Assembly: GCF_035999195.1 (NCBI RefSeq)
Contig: NZ_DASYGY010000009.1
Location: 2,046,001 to 2,110,000 of the forward strand
Direction of reading: 5' to 3'
Length of the DNA: 64,000 nt
From: Pseudoxanthomonas sp.
GTDB taxonomy: Bacteria; Pseudomonadota; Gammaproteobacteria; Xanthomonadales; Xanthomonadaceae
A program made the translations under genes and the position numbers. The notes under the pieces were generated by a model that was not told the DNA's origin, searched no databases, and was given only the letters and a program-made list of their open reading frames with translations. Shown piece after piece: positions 41,214 to 49,804 of this stretch. Every line of letters starts with the position of its first letter. Within the stretch, counting starts at the first letter, position 1.

Positions 41214-42215
41214 TCACACGGGATGATCGCGCAGCCACGCGCGCAATCGCTCGAACCCTTCCTCCATCGACACCCGCGGCACGTAGCCGAAGTCGCGCCG
41301 CGCCGGCGCCATGTCGTACCAGTGCGCGGTGCTGAGCTGTTCGGCCAGGAAGCGCGTCATCGGCGGCTCGCCCTTCAGCGGCAGCACGGTCCACAACGTT
41401 TCGCAGACCGCGCCGATGCGGTACGCAGCCTTGAACGACAACTGCTTGTCCACGCGCGGCGCGCCGGCCGTTTCCAGCAACGCGTCGAGCAGTTTGCGCA
41501 TCGGCCATGGCTCGCCGTTGGAAATGAAATAGGCCTTGCCCGCGCAGGCGGCACCCGGCGCAAGATGATCGAACGCATCGAAGTGCGCCTGCGCCGCATT
41601 GTCGATATAGGTGGTGTCGACGTGGTTCTCGCCACTGCCGACCACGCGCAACCGGCCGGCGCGCGCCCGCGACACCAGCCGCGGCAGGATCTGGTGGTCG
41701 CCCGGCCCCCAGATCAGCCGCGGGCGCAGTGCGACCGTCGCCAGTGTGGCGTCGTTGGCGGCCAATACCGCCTTCTCCGCGATCGTCTTGGTGGTGGCGT
41801 ACGGCGCCTTGAAGCCTTCCCCGTACGGCACGTCGTCCGCGCTGCCGCCTTCGACCGGATGCGTGGCGCGATGCGTCACGCTGGGCGTCGAGGTATAGAC
41901 CAGGCGGGCGATGCCGTGCGCGCGGCAGGCATCCAGCACGTTCTGCGTGCCGACCACGTTGGCGTCGTGGTAGCTCCTGTAGCTGCCCCAGGCGCCGGCC
42001 TTGGCCGCGTTGTGGAAGATCGCATCGACGCCATCGGCGGCGTGCCGCACCGCATGCGCATCGGCGAGATCGCCCTGCACCTGCCCTACGCCGAGTTCGC
42101 GCAACGCCGGGTAATAACCGCGATTGAGGCTGATGACCTCGTGCCCACGTTGGACCAGGCCGCGGCACAGCGCCTGTCCCAGGAAACCGCCGCCGCCGGT
42201 GACGAGAATCTTCAT
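41214..42215 (-). CDS. oleD: 2-alkyl-3-oxoalkanoate reductase (OleD)
   Basis: A 333-residue NADPH-dependent short-chain dehydrogenase/epimerase-type enzyme. The nucleotide-binding motif TGGGGFLGQALC opens the protein and the catalytic Tyr-x3-Lys is YATTK. OleD reduces the 2-alkyl-3-ketoacid made by OleA to a 2-alkyl-3-hydroxyacid, the substrate of OleC. Assignment rests on its place with oleA, oleB and oleC and on the family. It follows the glycosyltransferase-like gene by 12 bp and is the last gene of the oleC-GT-oleD run. Confidence 0.92.
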   Translation of the reverse strand: MKILVTGGGGFLGQALCRGLVQRGHEVISLNRGYYPALRELGVGQVQGDLADAHAVRHAADGVDAIFHNAAKAGAWGSYRSYHDANVVGTQNVLDACRAHGIARLVYTSTPSVTHRATHPVEGGSADDVPYGEGFKAPYATTKTIAEKAVLAANDATLATVALRPRLIWGPGDHQILPRLVSRARAGRLRVVGSGENHVDTTYIDNAAQAHFDAFDHLAPGAACAGKAYFISNGEPWPMRKLLDALLETAGAPRVDKQLSFKAAYRIGAVCETLWTVLPLKGEPPMTRFLAEQLSTAHWYDMAPARRDFGYVPRVSMEEGFERLRAWLRDHPV

Positions 42216-42227
42216 GATGCGGGTTCC

Positions 42228-43664
42228 TCAGGAATGCGATGACGGAGTGGGCGGGCGCAGCGTCAGCAGGCCGCGCGCGAAGAAGCGATGCTGGCGCTCG
42301 ATTCGCGCCATCTCCTCGCCCGACAGCGCGTGCGCGGGACGGCCGAGCAGGTCGCGGAGAAGCGCGCATTCGGCAGCCTCCAGCACCGTGGTGGCGTAAT
42401 CGTTGAAACACACGCCGGTGTCGAGGTCGAGACTGCGCACCAGCGGGCTGGTCGCCACCTCAAGCGCGTCGAAAGCGGGCACCGCCGGGGCGGCTTCGTC
42501 GAGCGACGTCAGCGCCTGCGCGAGATCGTCGCCGAAATTCTCCATCGACCAGGTCGCTGCGATCCTGTCACGCCCCCTGGCGCAGGCACGGTGCGTTTCT
42601 CCGGGTGCCGCCAGGTCCTGCGCGATCCGCTCGGCCACCGCGCGATAGGCGCGCAGGTCCGGCCCCCGTCCGGGCACGGGCGCCATGCCGGCGGTTTCCA
42701 GGACCTGGATGCCGTGGTCCGCGGGCAGCAGGTGACGATTGTTGCCAACGCCATTCGTATAGACCGGACAGCCCTGGTAGACCGATTCCAGCGGGTAGAA
42801 ACCGAACGGCTCGGGGAAACGGTTGTACGCAAGCGCGAAGCGGCAGGCGCGCATGACCTGCACGACCGCGCGCTGGGTGAGGTGCGGCAGCGGCACGAGG
42901 AAATCCGCGCAGCGGAAGCCGGTTCCGGCGAGCAGGCCGTCGAGGGCGGCGTAGCGCTCGTGGCTGAGCGACGCATCGGAGATCAGCAGCATCACGTGCG
43001 GGGTGCCCGCCTCTCTCGCCCGCAGGTTGAGCCAGTACAGGATGGCGACGGTCGCGACGAGATCCTGTTTGTCGTGCTGCAGGGCATGGCCCAGCACCGC
43101 CTTGTCCGCCAATGCCAGCACACCGGGCGGCAGGTCGTTCCCCCGTGCGAAACCGGGATGGCCGTCGGGCGCTTCCACACACGGTACCGGCAGGCGCACG
43201 TCGCGCGTGACGCTGAAACCGCCCGGATTCAGCAGGCGGCGCCGGGTCCAGTCGGGTGTGGCGAACAGGGCACGCAGCACGGCCGCCTGATAGGGCGAAT
43301 TACCCAGATGCAGGTCAACGTCGGGATTGGTCAGCCAGTTGCCTGTGCCGTACACCAGGCCGTGGTAAAGCACCACGTTGCGCCCGGCGTGCGTCCGGTC
43401 CGGCGGCAGCACCAGCGTGCCGGCGCCGTCGTACAGCGCGACGTCGGCGCGGGGTCGCCCCGCGTGGCGTGCGTATTCCGCCGCCAGGGCGAACGGCAGC
43501 ATGGCTTCTTCGGTCCCGCCGCCGGCCAGCGGCGGCTGGAAGCTGTCCACCTGCATCCCGCGTGCTTCCAGCAGCGGCCGGACAGCGTCGTTGACATAGC
43601 CCACCGATCCCAGGAACGGCGGCCCGCCGGTGCGCGAGAGGAAGAGGCTGACCGTACCGGTCAT
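42228..43664 (-). CDS. Glycosyltransferase-like protein inside the ole cluster
   Basis: A 478-residue cytoplasmic protein not firmly assigned. The second half carries a GT-B-like sugar-nucleotide segment: AYNRFPEPFGFYPLESVYQG followed by CPVYTNGVGNNRHLL, similar in pattern to the E-x7-E region of GT4-type transferases. The N-terminal half contains a plausible acceptor domain (LVLPPDRTHAGRNVVLYHGLVYG). Its ATG overlaps the oleC stop by four bases and oleD follows after 12 bp, so it is translated as part of the ole operon. A sugar-modified ole product or an unrelated passenger are both possible. Confidence 0.6.
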   Translation of the reverse strand: MTGTVSLFLSRTGGPPFLGSVGYVNDAVRPLLEARGMQVDSFQPPLAGGGTEEAMLPFALAAEYARHAGRPRADVALYDGAGTLVLPPDRTHAGRNVVLYHGLVYGTGNWLTNPDVDLHLGNSPYQAAVLRALFATPDWTRRRLLNPGGFSVTRDVRLPVPCVEAPDGHPGFARGNDLPPGVLALADKAVLGHALQHDKQDLVATVAILYWLNLRAREAGTPHVMLLISDASLSHERYAALDGLLAGTGFRCADFLVPLPHLTQRAVVQVMRACRFALAYNRFPEPFGFYPLESVYQGCPVYTNGVGNNRHLLPADHGIQVLETAGMAPVPGRGPDLRAYRAVAERIAQDLAAPGETHRACARGRDRIAATWSMENFGDDLAQALTSLDEAAPAVPAFDALEVATSPLVRSLDLDTGVCFNDYATTVLEAAECALLRDLLGRPAHALSGEEMARIERQHRFFARGLLTLRPPTPSSHS

Positions 43665-45310
43665 CGTTGCGACTCGCGCGCGAACTGGCCGGCGGCCCAT
43701 GCGGCCAGCGTCTCGCGGCCGATCTTGGCGTTGTGGCGGATGTCGACCGGGAAACCCCGATGCGGCAGGTAGGTGGTGATGCGCGAGGTATGCGGATGGC
43801 GCGCGGCGATGGCGCGCAGCTCGGTTTCCATCTGCGCCCGGTCGACGCTGGCGCCGGGCATCAGCTCGTAGCACAGCACCGGCCGCTGCCGGCCCGCATC
43901 GCCGACGCCGACCAGCGCGGTGCGGCGGACCTGCGGATGCGTGTTGAACACGGGTTCGACCTGCTCGGTGTAGAGCGGACCGGCGGCGGTTTTCACGCGC
44001 TGCGTCTTGCGCCCGCAGAACCACAGCCGGCCGTCGCCGTCGAACCAGCCAACGTCGCCCATGCGATGCACGATGCGCTCGCCGCCGTCGGGCAGCGCTT
44101 CGCGGATCTTGGCAAGGCGCGTGGCCGTCTCGCGGCGGAAGTAGGTGTCGGTGGCGGCGGGACCGGCGACGGTGATCTCGCCGATCCCGCCCTCGGGCAA
44201 CACCTCGGCCCCGGTCCAGTCGGCGATGGCGTCATCGGTGATGCGGATGATGCGGACTTCGTTCGGCGGCACGGGGCGGCCGACGCAGGTGCCGGCGCCG
44301 GCTTCGGTCGCCGCGCGCGTGGCTTCCAGTTCGCGACCTTCGATGACGGCGACGGGCAGGCATTCGGTGGCGCCGTACGGCGTCCAGAACTGCGCGCCGA
44401 CGGGCAGCAGCGTGCGGATCTTCGCCACCGTGTCCGGCGGCACCGGCGCACCGGCCGAGGTCACGCGTTGCACGGTGGGCAGCGGCGCGCCGTGGTCGGC
44501 GAGCACCTTCATCAGCGCGGGCGAACCGAACAGCTGGGTGACGCCGAAACGCGCGATGGCGGCGTGCAGCTTCCGCGGATCGGCGCTGGCGGGTCGGGTG
44601 GGATCCATGTCGGGGATCACCGAGGTCAGCCCCAGCGCGGGATCGAAAAGCGCGAACGGCGGGAACGTCGGCAGGTCGACACCGCCGGGCTGCAGGCCGA
44701 ACGCGTTGCGCAGCAGGTCGATCTGGGCGACGAAATGGCGGTGGCGGTAGACCACGCCCTTCGGCACGCCGGTGGAGCCGCTGGTGAACAGGATGGCGGC
44801 GACATCGTCGGGCGAGGTGTCCGCGAGCTGCTGGCCCGCGCCGCTACCGCGCGCCTCGATCTTCGCCAGCGTGGTACCGCCCCAGCCCCAGCGCGTGCCG
44901 ACGGTGACGATCTTTTTCGCCGACTTCGCCCAGCCCAGCACGCAGCGCGCGACGTGGGCCAGCGGGATGCCGATGAAGGCCTCGGGCTCGGCTTCGTCCA
45001 GGCACTGCTTCAGCGCGCGGCGGTCGATGCCGGGGTCCACCAGCACCGGCACGGCGCCGGCCTTGAACAGCGCGAACATCAGCAGGAAGAACTCCGGCGT
45101 GGGCCGCACCATCACGACGGCGCGGCTGCCGCGGCCGATGCCGTAGGCGCCCAGGCCGGCGGCGATGGCGTCGCTGCGGGCATCGAGCTGCGCGTAGGTG
45201 AGCGCGCGGGTGTAGCGGCCGGCGCCATCGGGGCAGCGCATGGCCACACGGTCGGGCTGCTCGCGGGCCAGTCGCGGAAGGCTGGCGGCGATGTTGCACG
45301 GATCGGTCAT
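43661..45310 (-). CDS. oleC: Beta-lactone synthetase (OleC)
   Basis: A 549-residue member of the AMP-dependent synthetase/ligase (ANL) superfamily. The adenylate motif is LFTSGSTGVPKGVVY, the core motif YGATE, and the hinge-region motif GDVGWFDGDGRLWFCGR. OleC converts the 2-alkyl-3-hydroxyacid from OleD to a cis-beta-lactone using ATP, without CoA. The closing KIGRE segment holds the usual catalytic Lys. It is the first gene of the oleC-GT-oleD run and is divergent from the YkgJ gene with a 92-bp gap. Confidence 0.93.
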   Translation of the reverse strand: MTDPCNIAASLPRLAREQPDRVAMRCPDGAGRYTRALTYAQLDARSDAIAAGLGAYGIGRGSRAVVMVRPTPEFFLLMFALFKAGAVPVLVDPGIDRRALKQCLDEAEPEAFIGIPLAHVARCVLGWAKSAKKIVTVGTRWGWGGTTLAKIEARGSGAGQQLADTSPDDVAAILFTSGSTGVPKGVVYRHRHFVAQIDLLRNAFGLQPGGVDLPTFPPFALFDPALGLTSVIPDMDPTRPASADPRKLHAAIARFGVTQLFGSPALMKVLADHGAPLPTVQRVTSAGAPVPPDTVAKIRTLLPVGAQFWTPYGATECLPVAVIEGRELEATRAATEAGAGTCVGRPVPPNEVRIIRITDDAIADWTGAEVLPEGGIGEITVAGPAATDTYFRRETATRLAKIREALPDGGERIVHRMGDVGWFDGDGRLWFCGRKTQRVKTAAGPLYTEQVEPVFNTHPQVRRTALVGVGDAGRQRPVLCYELMPGASVDRAQMETELRAIAARHPHTSRITTYLPHRGFPVDIRHNAKIGRETLAAWAAGQFARESQR

Positions 45311-45402
45311 GCGGGCATTGTCGCCGCTGGGCGGTACTTGCGTCAGCCCGCGGCGTTGGCAGAATGCGCGTCCCGCCCGCGTCCTGACGCCCGCCCACGC
45401 CG

Positions 45403-45783
45403 ATGCACCCCTGCCTGACCTGCGGCGCCTGCTGCGCCCACTTCCGCGTCAGCTTCCACTGGAGCGAGGCGGACCCCGACCAGGGCGGCGTGGTGCCGAT
45501 CGAGCTGACCGAGCCGCTGCGCGTGCACGAGCGCGTGATGCGCGGCACGTCCCAGAAGGATCCGCGTTGCGTGGCGCTGGACGCCGACATCGGCCGCTAC
45601 AGCCGCTGCACCATCCACGACCGGCGGCCCTCGGTCTGCGCGCTGGTGCCGGCGTCGCTGGAGTTCGGCGAGCGCAGCACACAGTGCGACAAGGCGCGGC
45701 TGGCGCATGGCCTGCCGTTGCTGGTGGACGCGGACTGGGTGGGTGTGGTGGAGGCGGAGAAGAACCCGTTGCCGGAGTTCTGA
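45403..45783 (+). CDS. YkgJ family cysteine-cluster protein
   Basis: A 126-residue protein with the CxxCxxCC pattern of the YkgJ zinc- or iron-cluster family (CLTCGACCAHF), plus further Cys in DPRCVAL, YSRCTIHDRRPSVCALVP and STQCDKARL. Function unknown; a metal-binding fold is expected. It is the only plus-strand gene inside the ole region, lying between oleC and oleB, and so splits the cluster into two transcription units. Confidence 0.92.
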   Translation: MHPCLTCGACCAHFRVSFHWSEADPDQGGVVPIELTEPLRVHERVMRGTSQKDPRCVALDADIGRYSRCTIHDRRPSVCALVPASLEFGERSTQCDKARLAHGLPLLVDADWVGVVEAEKNPLPEF

Positions 45784-45791
45784 CCGGCCAT

Positions 45792-45860
45792 CGTAGAGCG
45801 GAGCTTGCTCCTTGCCTTCCCCGCGTCAGCAAGGAGCAGCCGAGCAAGCTCGGCTCTACG
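45792..45860. repeat. GTAGAGC-type palindromic repeat (SMAG-like)
   Basis: CGTAGAGCGGAGCTTGCTCC (45792-45811) and the complementary GAGCAAGCTCGGCTCTACG (45842-45860) flank CTTGC and GCAAG inner arms. GTAG-capped repeats of this kind are known in Stenotrophomonas. It lies between the convergent YkgJ and oleB genes. Confidence 0.8.
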
Positions 45861-45934
45861 ACAGCAGCGAATCGGTCCCTCATCATTTTGGGGACGACGG
45901 ATCGATTCGACGGCAGGCGGTCTAGGAAGACTGG

Positions 45935-46018
45935 GTAGCCGGGTAAGCGCAGCGAACCCGGGATGCGATGCGGTGGCGCCTGGTTCCCCGGGTGCGGCCT
46001 TCGGCCTTCCCCGGCTAC
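45935..46018. repeat. GTAGCCGGG-type palindromic repeat
   Basis: GTAGCCGGG at 45935-45943 is complementary to CCCGGCTAC at 46010-46018. The inner arms are CGAACCCGGG and TTCCCCGGGTGCG. With the previous element it fills the 252-bp gap 45784-46035. Confidence 0.7.
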
Positions 46019-46035
46019 GCGCCCTCGGCAAGGAT

Positions 46036-46926
46036 TCAATCCAGCGGATGGCGATCCAGGAAATCGCGGATCAGCGGCACCAGGATCTCGTGCTTGTCTT
46101 CCAGCACGTAGTGGCCCGCGTCTTCGTACGCATGCACTTCCGCGTTCGGCAACGCGGCGCGGAAACCGTCCAGGAAGTGCCTGTCGAACACGAAGTCCTG
46201 CAGGCCCCAGCCGAGGAATGCCGGCCGGTCCGCGAACGACGGCAGCGCCTTGCCGGCGGCGTCCAGCAATGGCCATGCCTTGTCCTGCGGGCCGAGCGGA
46301 ATGTCCTGCATGAAGCGGATGGTGGCGATGCGGTTGGCCCAGGTGTCGTACGGCGCCACGTAGGCGCGGCGAACGTCGGCCGGCATGCGCCGCTTCACGC
46401 CGATCCACGACGCGCCGGCGGAAAACGCATTGAAACCGCGGACGATCCATTCGCCCGCCGCCCAGTCGCGACCCAGTGCGATCCGCCACGGCATCTTCTT
46501 CGCGGCCGGCATCGGGAACGCGGCGGTATTGGTGACCGCCAGGCGCTTCACCTGCGCGGCGTGCGAGAGCGCCCAGCCGAAGCCGATCATGCCGCCCCAG
46601 TCGTGCACGGCCAGTGTCACGGGGCCGGTGATGCCCAGGTGCTTCAGCAGCGCGGCGACGTCGTCCACGCGCGACTGCAGGGTGTACTCGTAGCGGCTGT
46701 CGTCCGGCTTGTCGGACAGGCCCATGCCGATATGGTCGGGCACGATGCATCGGTACTTGTCCGACAGCCCCGCCACCAGCGTGCGCCAGTAATAGCTCCA
46801 CGACGGATTGCCGTGCAGCATCACCACCACCTCGCCATCGCGCGGACCTTCGTCGAGGTAGTTCATCGACAGGCCCGGACGGACCTCGAAACGTTTGGGA
46901 TGGGAGGGGTAGCCGGGAAGGTTCAT
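46036..46926 (-). CDS. oleB: Beta-lactone decarboxylase (OleB), alpha/beta hydrolase
   Basis: A 296-residue alpha/beta-hydrolase of the haloalkane-dehalogenase-like group. The oxyanion motif is LHGNPSWSYYW, the nucleophile elbow VHDWGG carries an Asp (Asp109 in this numbering) rather than Ser, and DAGHYVLED supplies the His. This Asp nucleophile is the mark of OleB, which opens the beta-lactone and releases CO2 and a cis-alkene. ATG 46926 gives MNLPGYPSHPKRFEVRPG; tandem GTG codons at 46941 and 46938 are alternative starts. The fic gene ends 21 bp upstream. Confidence 0.92.
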   Translation of the reverse strand: MNLPGYPSHPKRFEVRPGLSMNYLDEGPRDGEVVVMLHGNPSWSYYWRTLVAGLSDKYRCIVPDHIGMGLSDKPDDSRYEYTLQSRVDDVAALLKHLGITGPVTLAVHDWGGMIGFGWALSHAAQVKRLAVTNTAAFPMPAAKKMPWRIALGRDWAAGEWIVRGFNAFSAGASWIGVKRRMPADVRRAYVAPYDTWANRIATIRFMQDIPLGPQDKAWPLLDAAGKALPSFADRPAFLGWGLQDFVFDRHFLDGFRAALPNAEVHAYEDAGHYVLEDKHEILVPLIRDFLDRHPLD

Positions 46927-46947
46927 GGGATGGGTCACCACGTCATG

Positions 46948-48108
46948 TCAGAGGGGCTGTGCACCTTCACTCAGGATGTCGAGATAAGGTTGATAGGCAA
47001 AGATCATGTAGCGCTGCTTCCCCGTGATCTCACGAATGATGCCGAGCTTCCGCATGACATCAAGGCCGCGCGATATTGCCGGCTTGGAAAGGCCCGACTC
47101 ATCGACCAGCCTGGGAATGGTACGTAGGGGATTGCGAGTGAACGCTTCATGCAGCTGCAACACCGTACCCGCGATCCTGCCGGTTGCCCGCAGACGTTCG
47201 CGATCGTCCTGAAACAGACGCAACAGTCGCTGCGCGGTGTCCACCGCTTGACCCGAAGTCGCAGCGACACCATCGAAGAAGAAGCGCAGCCATCCCTCCC
47301 AGTCGCCTTGCGTGCGTACAGCATCCAGACGCTGGTAGTACTCGTCACGCCGCGACTTGAAGTACAGGCTAAGGTAGAGCGACGGCTCATCCAGCAGTCC
47401 AGCATCACATAGCATCAGGACGATCAGAAGACGCCCCAGCCTTCCATTGCCGTCGAGGAATGGGTGGATGGTCTCGAACTGCACATGCGCCAAGCCAGCC
47501 CGTGCGAGAGGTGAAATGCCATCTTCGGTGGCGTGCAGGAATCGCTCTAAGGCATCCAGGCATTCGAGAAGGGCATCTGCCGGCGGCGGCACGAACTGTG
47601 CGCGGTCCGGACTCGGGCCTCCGATCCAGACCGGCGTCTTCCTGAATTCACCCGGCGCTTTCGAGCTGCCCCTCCCCCTTCGCAGCAGATGTTCATGCAT
47701 CTCCCGCAGTAATCGCAGCGAGAGTGGAAATTCTCCGCGAAGACGCGACAGACCGTGCTCCAGCGCGTCCATGTAGTTGGACACTTCGCGTACATCGTCC
47801 AAGGGGACGCCGGGAGCCTCGTCCAGCTCGAAAAGCAGCAGATCGGACAAGGAAGATTGAGTGCCTTCGATCTGTGACGATAACAGGGCTTCCTTTCGCA
47901 CGTACTGATAAAGGAACAACCTTGCATCAGGAAGAATACGCGTGATGCCCTTTAACTCGCCCAATGCCACGAGCGCACGGTCCCGCAGCACGACCAGAGC
48001 GTGATCCAGCTGCAGCGGAGGCAGGGGAGGCAGCGGTGCAGGAACGAATGCTTTGTAAGCTTGCCCGTTCAGACTGCTGAGAATGTAATTTCCGGTTTGC
48101 CGCTCCAT
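46948..48108 (-). CDS. Fic family protein with N-terminal inhibitory helix and winged helix
   Basis: A 386-residue Fic-domain protein, expected to transfer AMP from ATP to target hydroxyls. The active-site motif is complete: HPFLDGNGRLGR, His215 to Arg226. An inhibitory (S/T)xxxE(G/N) motif is N-terminal at Ser77-Glu81-Gly82 (SSQIEG), defining a class II autoinhibited Fic protein. The C-terminal part (about 300-380) is a winged-helix domain (LVDESGLSKPAISRGLDVM). It sits between oleA and oleB, with AT-rich DNA and repeated half-sites just upstream, which the winged helix could bind. ATG 48108 is chosen (MERQTGNYIL); an in-frame ATG 12 bases earlier exists. Confidence 0.93.
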   Translation of the reverse strand: MERQTGNYILSSLNGQAYKAFVPAPLPPLPPLQLDHALVVLRDRALVALGELKGITRILPDARLFLYQYVRKEALLSSQIEGTQSSLSDLLLFELDEAPGVPLDDVREVSNYMDALEHGLSRLRGEFPLSLRLLREMHEHLLRRGRGSSKAPGEFRKTPVWIGGPSPDRAQFVPPPADALLECLDALERFLHATEDGISPLARAGLAHVQFETIHPFLDGNGRLGRLLIVLMLCDAGLLDEPSLYLSLYFKSRRDEYYQRLDAVRTQGDWEGWLRFFFDGVAATSGQAVDTAQRLLRLFQDDRERLRATGRIAGTVLQLHEAFTRNPLRTIPRLVDESGLSKPAISRGLDVMRKLGIIREITGKQRYMIFAYQPYLDILSEGAQPL

Positions 48109-48125
48109 ACATCCCACCATCCATC

Positions 48126-48224
48126 TAAGTAACGAATACTATTATTTTCGTTACTTAAATGGAAGGCGAGCTTCTTGAGGATCGCTACCGTTACTTAGGC
48201 GGTGATGGTGGATTTTAAGTAACG
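48126..48224 (-). promoter_or_regulatory. AT-rich operator region with four TAAGTAACG half-sites
   Basis: A perfect inverted repeat, TAAGTAACGAA (48126-48136) and TTCGTTACTTA (48147-48157), is spaced so the arms are 21 bp apart, two helical turns. A second pair, CGTTACTTA (48189-48197) and TAAGTAACG (48216-48224), follows. AT-rich sequence (TACTATTATT) between the first arms could hold a -10. The region lies between oleA and fic, directly upstream of fic, and looks like an autoregulatory operator. Confidence 0.6.
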
Positions 48225-48240
48225 GCTGATTCGCCTGTCG

Positions 48241-49257
48241 TTACCACTCCACCTCGGCCATCGTGCAGTTCAGGCCCGAGCCGATGCCGAGCAGGGCGAT
48301 GCGGTCGCCCTTCTTCAGCTTGCCCAGTTCCTTGAGCTTGCTCAGCACGATAGGCACGCTGGCCGGGCCGATGTTGCCGTGTTCGGTGAAGATGGTCATG
48401 ACCTTCTTGGGGTCGATGCCGAAGGACTTCACGAACGCCTGCGTGTGCGGACGGCTGACCTGGTGGATGACGAACTGGTCCAGTTCGTCCACCGCCCAGC
48501 CCAGCGCGACCTTCGCGGCGGCGAAGGTCTTGGTGGCCAGCTTCATGCCCTCGATCAGCAGCATGCGGGTGTCGGTGACCATGCGGTCCAGGTTGCCGCG
48601 GCAGAGCTTGTTCCACTCGGTGGCCGAGCGGGTCACGCCACCCTTGTAGCGCGGGGCTTCCGGAGCCAGCGCACGGCGCGTCAGCACCATCGCCACGGCA
48701 CCGCAGCCCAGGGTCAGGGCGGCCAGTTCGTCGCGGAACTGCTGCTCGGTGACGTCGGGCGCGTTGAGGCGCTCGATGGTCTTCTCGTATACCAGGTTGG
48801 CGGTCTCGCCATCGACGACCAGCGCGTAGTCGATCTCGTCGCGCTCCAGCATGCGGGCGGCGATGTCCATGCCGTTGATGAAGGCGAGGCAGGCGTTGGC
48901 CACGTCGAAGGTCTGGCAGTGGTCGCCCACGCCCAGGTTGCCGCAGACGATGCTGGCGGTGGACGGTTCCAGGTAATCGCGGCTGACGGACGTGTTGACC
49001 ACCAGGCCGACCTTGTCGGCGCCGATGCCGGCGTCGGCCAGCGCCTTCTTCGCCGCCATCGTGGCGGCGTCGGAGGCCTGAGTGTCGTCGTCCCACAGGC
49101 GGCGGGCGTGCACGCCGGCCACGTCGTTCAGCACGTCGGTCTTGATGCCCAGGCGGTCGAGCGTGGGCTGCAGCCGGGCGTTGATTTCGGCGGACGTCAG
49201 CGTGTGCGGCGCATCGATGTGCGCCAGTCCCGCGATGGAGACATTCTTGAAGAGCAT
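48241..49257 (-). CDS. oleA: 3-oxoacyl-ACP synthase III-like olefin synthase (OleA)
   Basis: A 338-residue thiolase-fold enzyme that joins two fatty acyl-CoAs head to head to a 2-alkyl-3-ketoacid, the first step of long-chain olefin synthesis. The catalytic residues expected from Xanthomonas OleA are present: Cys123 in VANACLAF, His265 in HQVSRPH, Asn295 in EHGNIGPAS and Glu97 in DYLEPST. The sequence closely resembles X. campestris OleA as I remember it. ATG 49257 (MLFKNVSIAGLAHIDAPH) matches that start; an in-frame ATG five codons upstream is less likely. It is the first gene of the cluster. Confidence 0.95.
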   Translation of the reverse strand: MLFKNVSIAGLAHIDAPHTLTSAEINARLQPTLDRLGIKTDVLNDVAGVHARRLWDDDTQASDAATMAAKKALADAGIGADKVGLVVNTSVSRDYLEPSTASIVCGNLGVGDHCQTFDVANACLAFINGMDIAARMLERDEIDYALVVDGETANLVYEKTIERLNAPDVTEQQFRDELAALTLGCGAVAMVLTRRALAPEAPRYKGGVTRSATEWNKLCRGNLDRMVTDTRMLLIEGMKLATKTFAAAKVALGWAVDELDQFVIHQVSRPHTQAFVKSFGIDPKKVMTIFTEHGNIGPASVPIVLSKLKELGKLKKGDRIALLGIGSGLNCTMAEVEW

Positions 49258-49381
49258 CGAGGTTAGCGCCAAGGCTCAGGCGAGGGGGCCGACAAGGGTA
49301 ACGGCTTCCCGCCTTCACCGCATCTTTACGGGAGGGCGGCATCGGCCAGACCCGACTTCAAATGTGATTATCGTCACATTT

Positions 49382-49699
49382 TTACCTGCCGCAGCGATAG
49401 GCCGCGAACCGCTGTTCGCCATTGGCCGGATCGCCGAGCGCCTGCAGCGTGTCGGCCTGCAACCCGGGCGCCTCGTTGCGGGCCAGCGTTTCCAGCTCAT
49501 CGCGCACCCGCAGTTCATTGCGCTCGTAGAACGCCACGCTGTCCTTGACGGAGACCGACACCTCGCCGCGCTTCTCGCAACCGGCGGGGGCGGCGCCGGG
49601 CGCCACCACTCGCACGGCCTTGGCGTTGGGCGCCAGGTGCACCCAGGTGCAGGCGGACAACAAGACGGTGGAAGCCGCAGCCAGCAGGACGAAACGCAT
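49382..49699 (-). CDS. DUF4156 lipoprotein
   Basis: A 105-residue lipoprotein: lipobox LLSAC puts the anchor at Cys17, followed by WVHLAPNAKAVRVV, the DUF4156 opening. Further family features are the internal Cys pair (AGCEKRGEVSVSVKD and AYRCGR) and the ELRVRDELETLARNEA helix. Function unknown, probably an outer-membrane lipoprotein. ATG 49699 is chosen to give a proper signal peptide. It lies 105 bp downstream of the M16 gene. Confidence 0.9.
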   Translation of the reverse strand: MRFVLLAAASTVLLSACTWVHLAPNAKAVRVVAPGAAPAGCEKRGEVSVSVKDSVAFYERNELRVRDELETLARNEAPGLQADTLQALGDPANGEQRFAAYRCGR

Positions 49700-49804
49700 C
49701 GGGATCACCTTGGTGTGAGTCGCGGCCATTCTGGCCGATGCCGGATGAATCGATCCGGGCCATGCGCCGCCCCTCGGCCACGGGGAGCGGCGCAAGCCAC
49801 GGGC

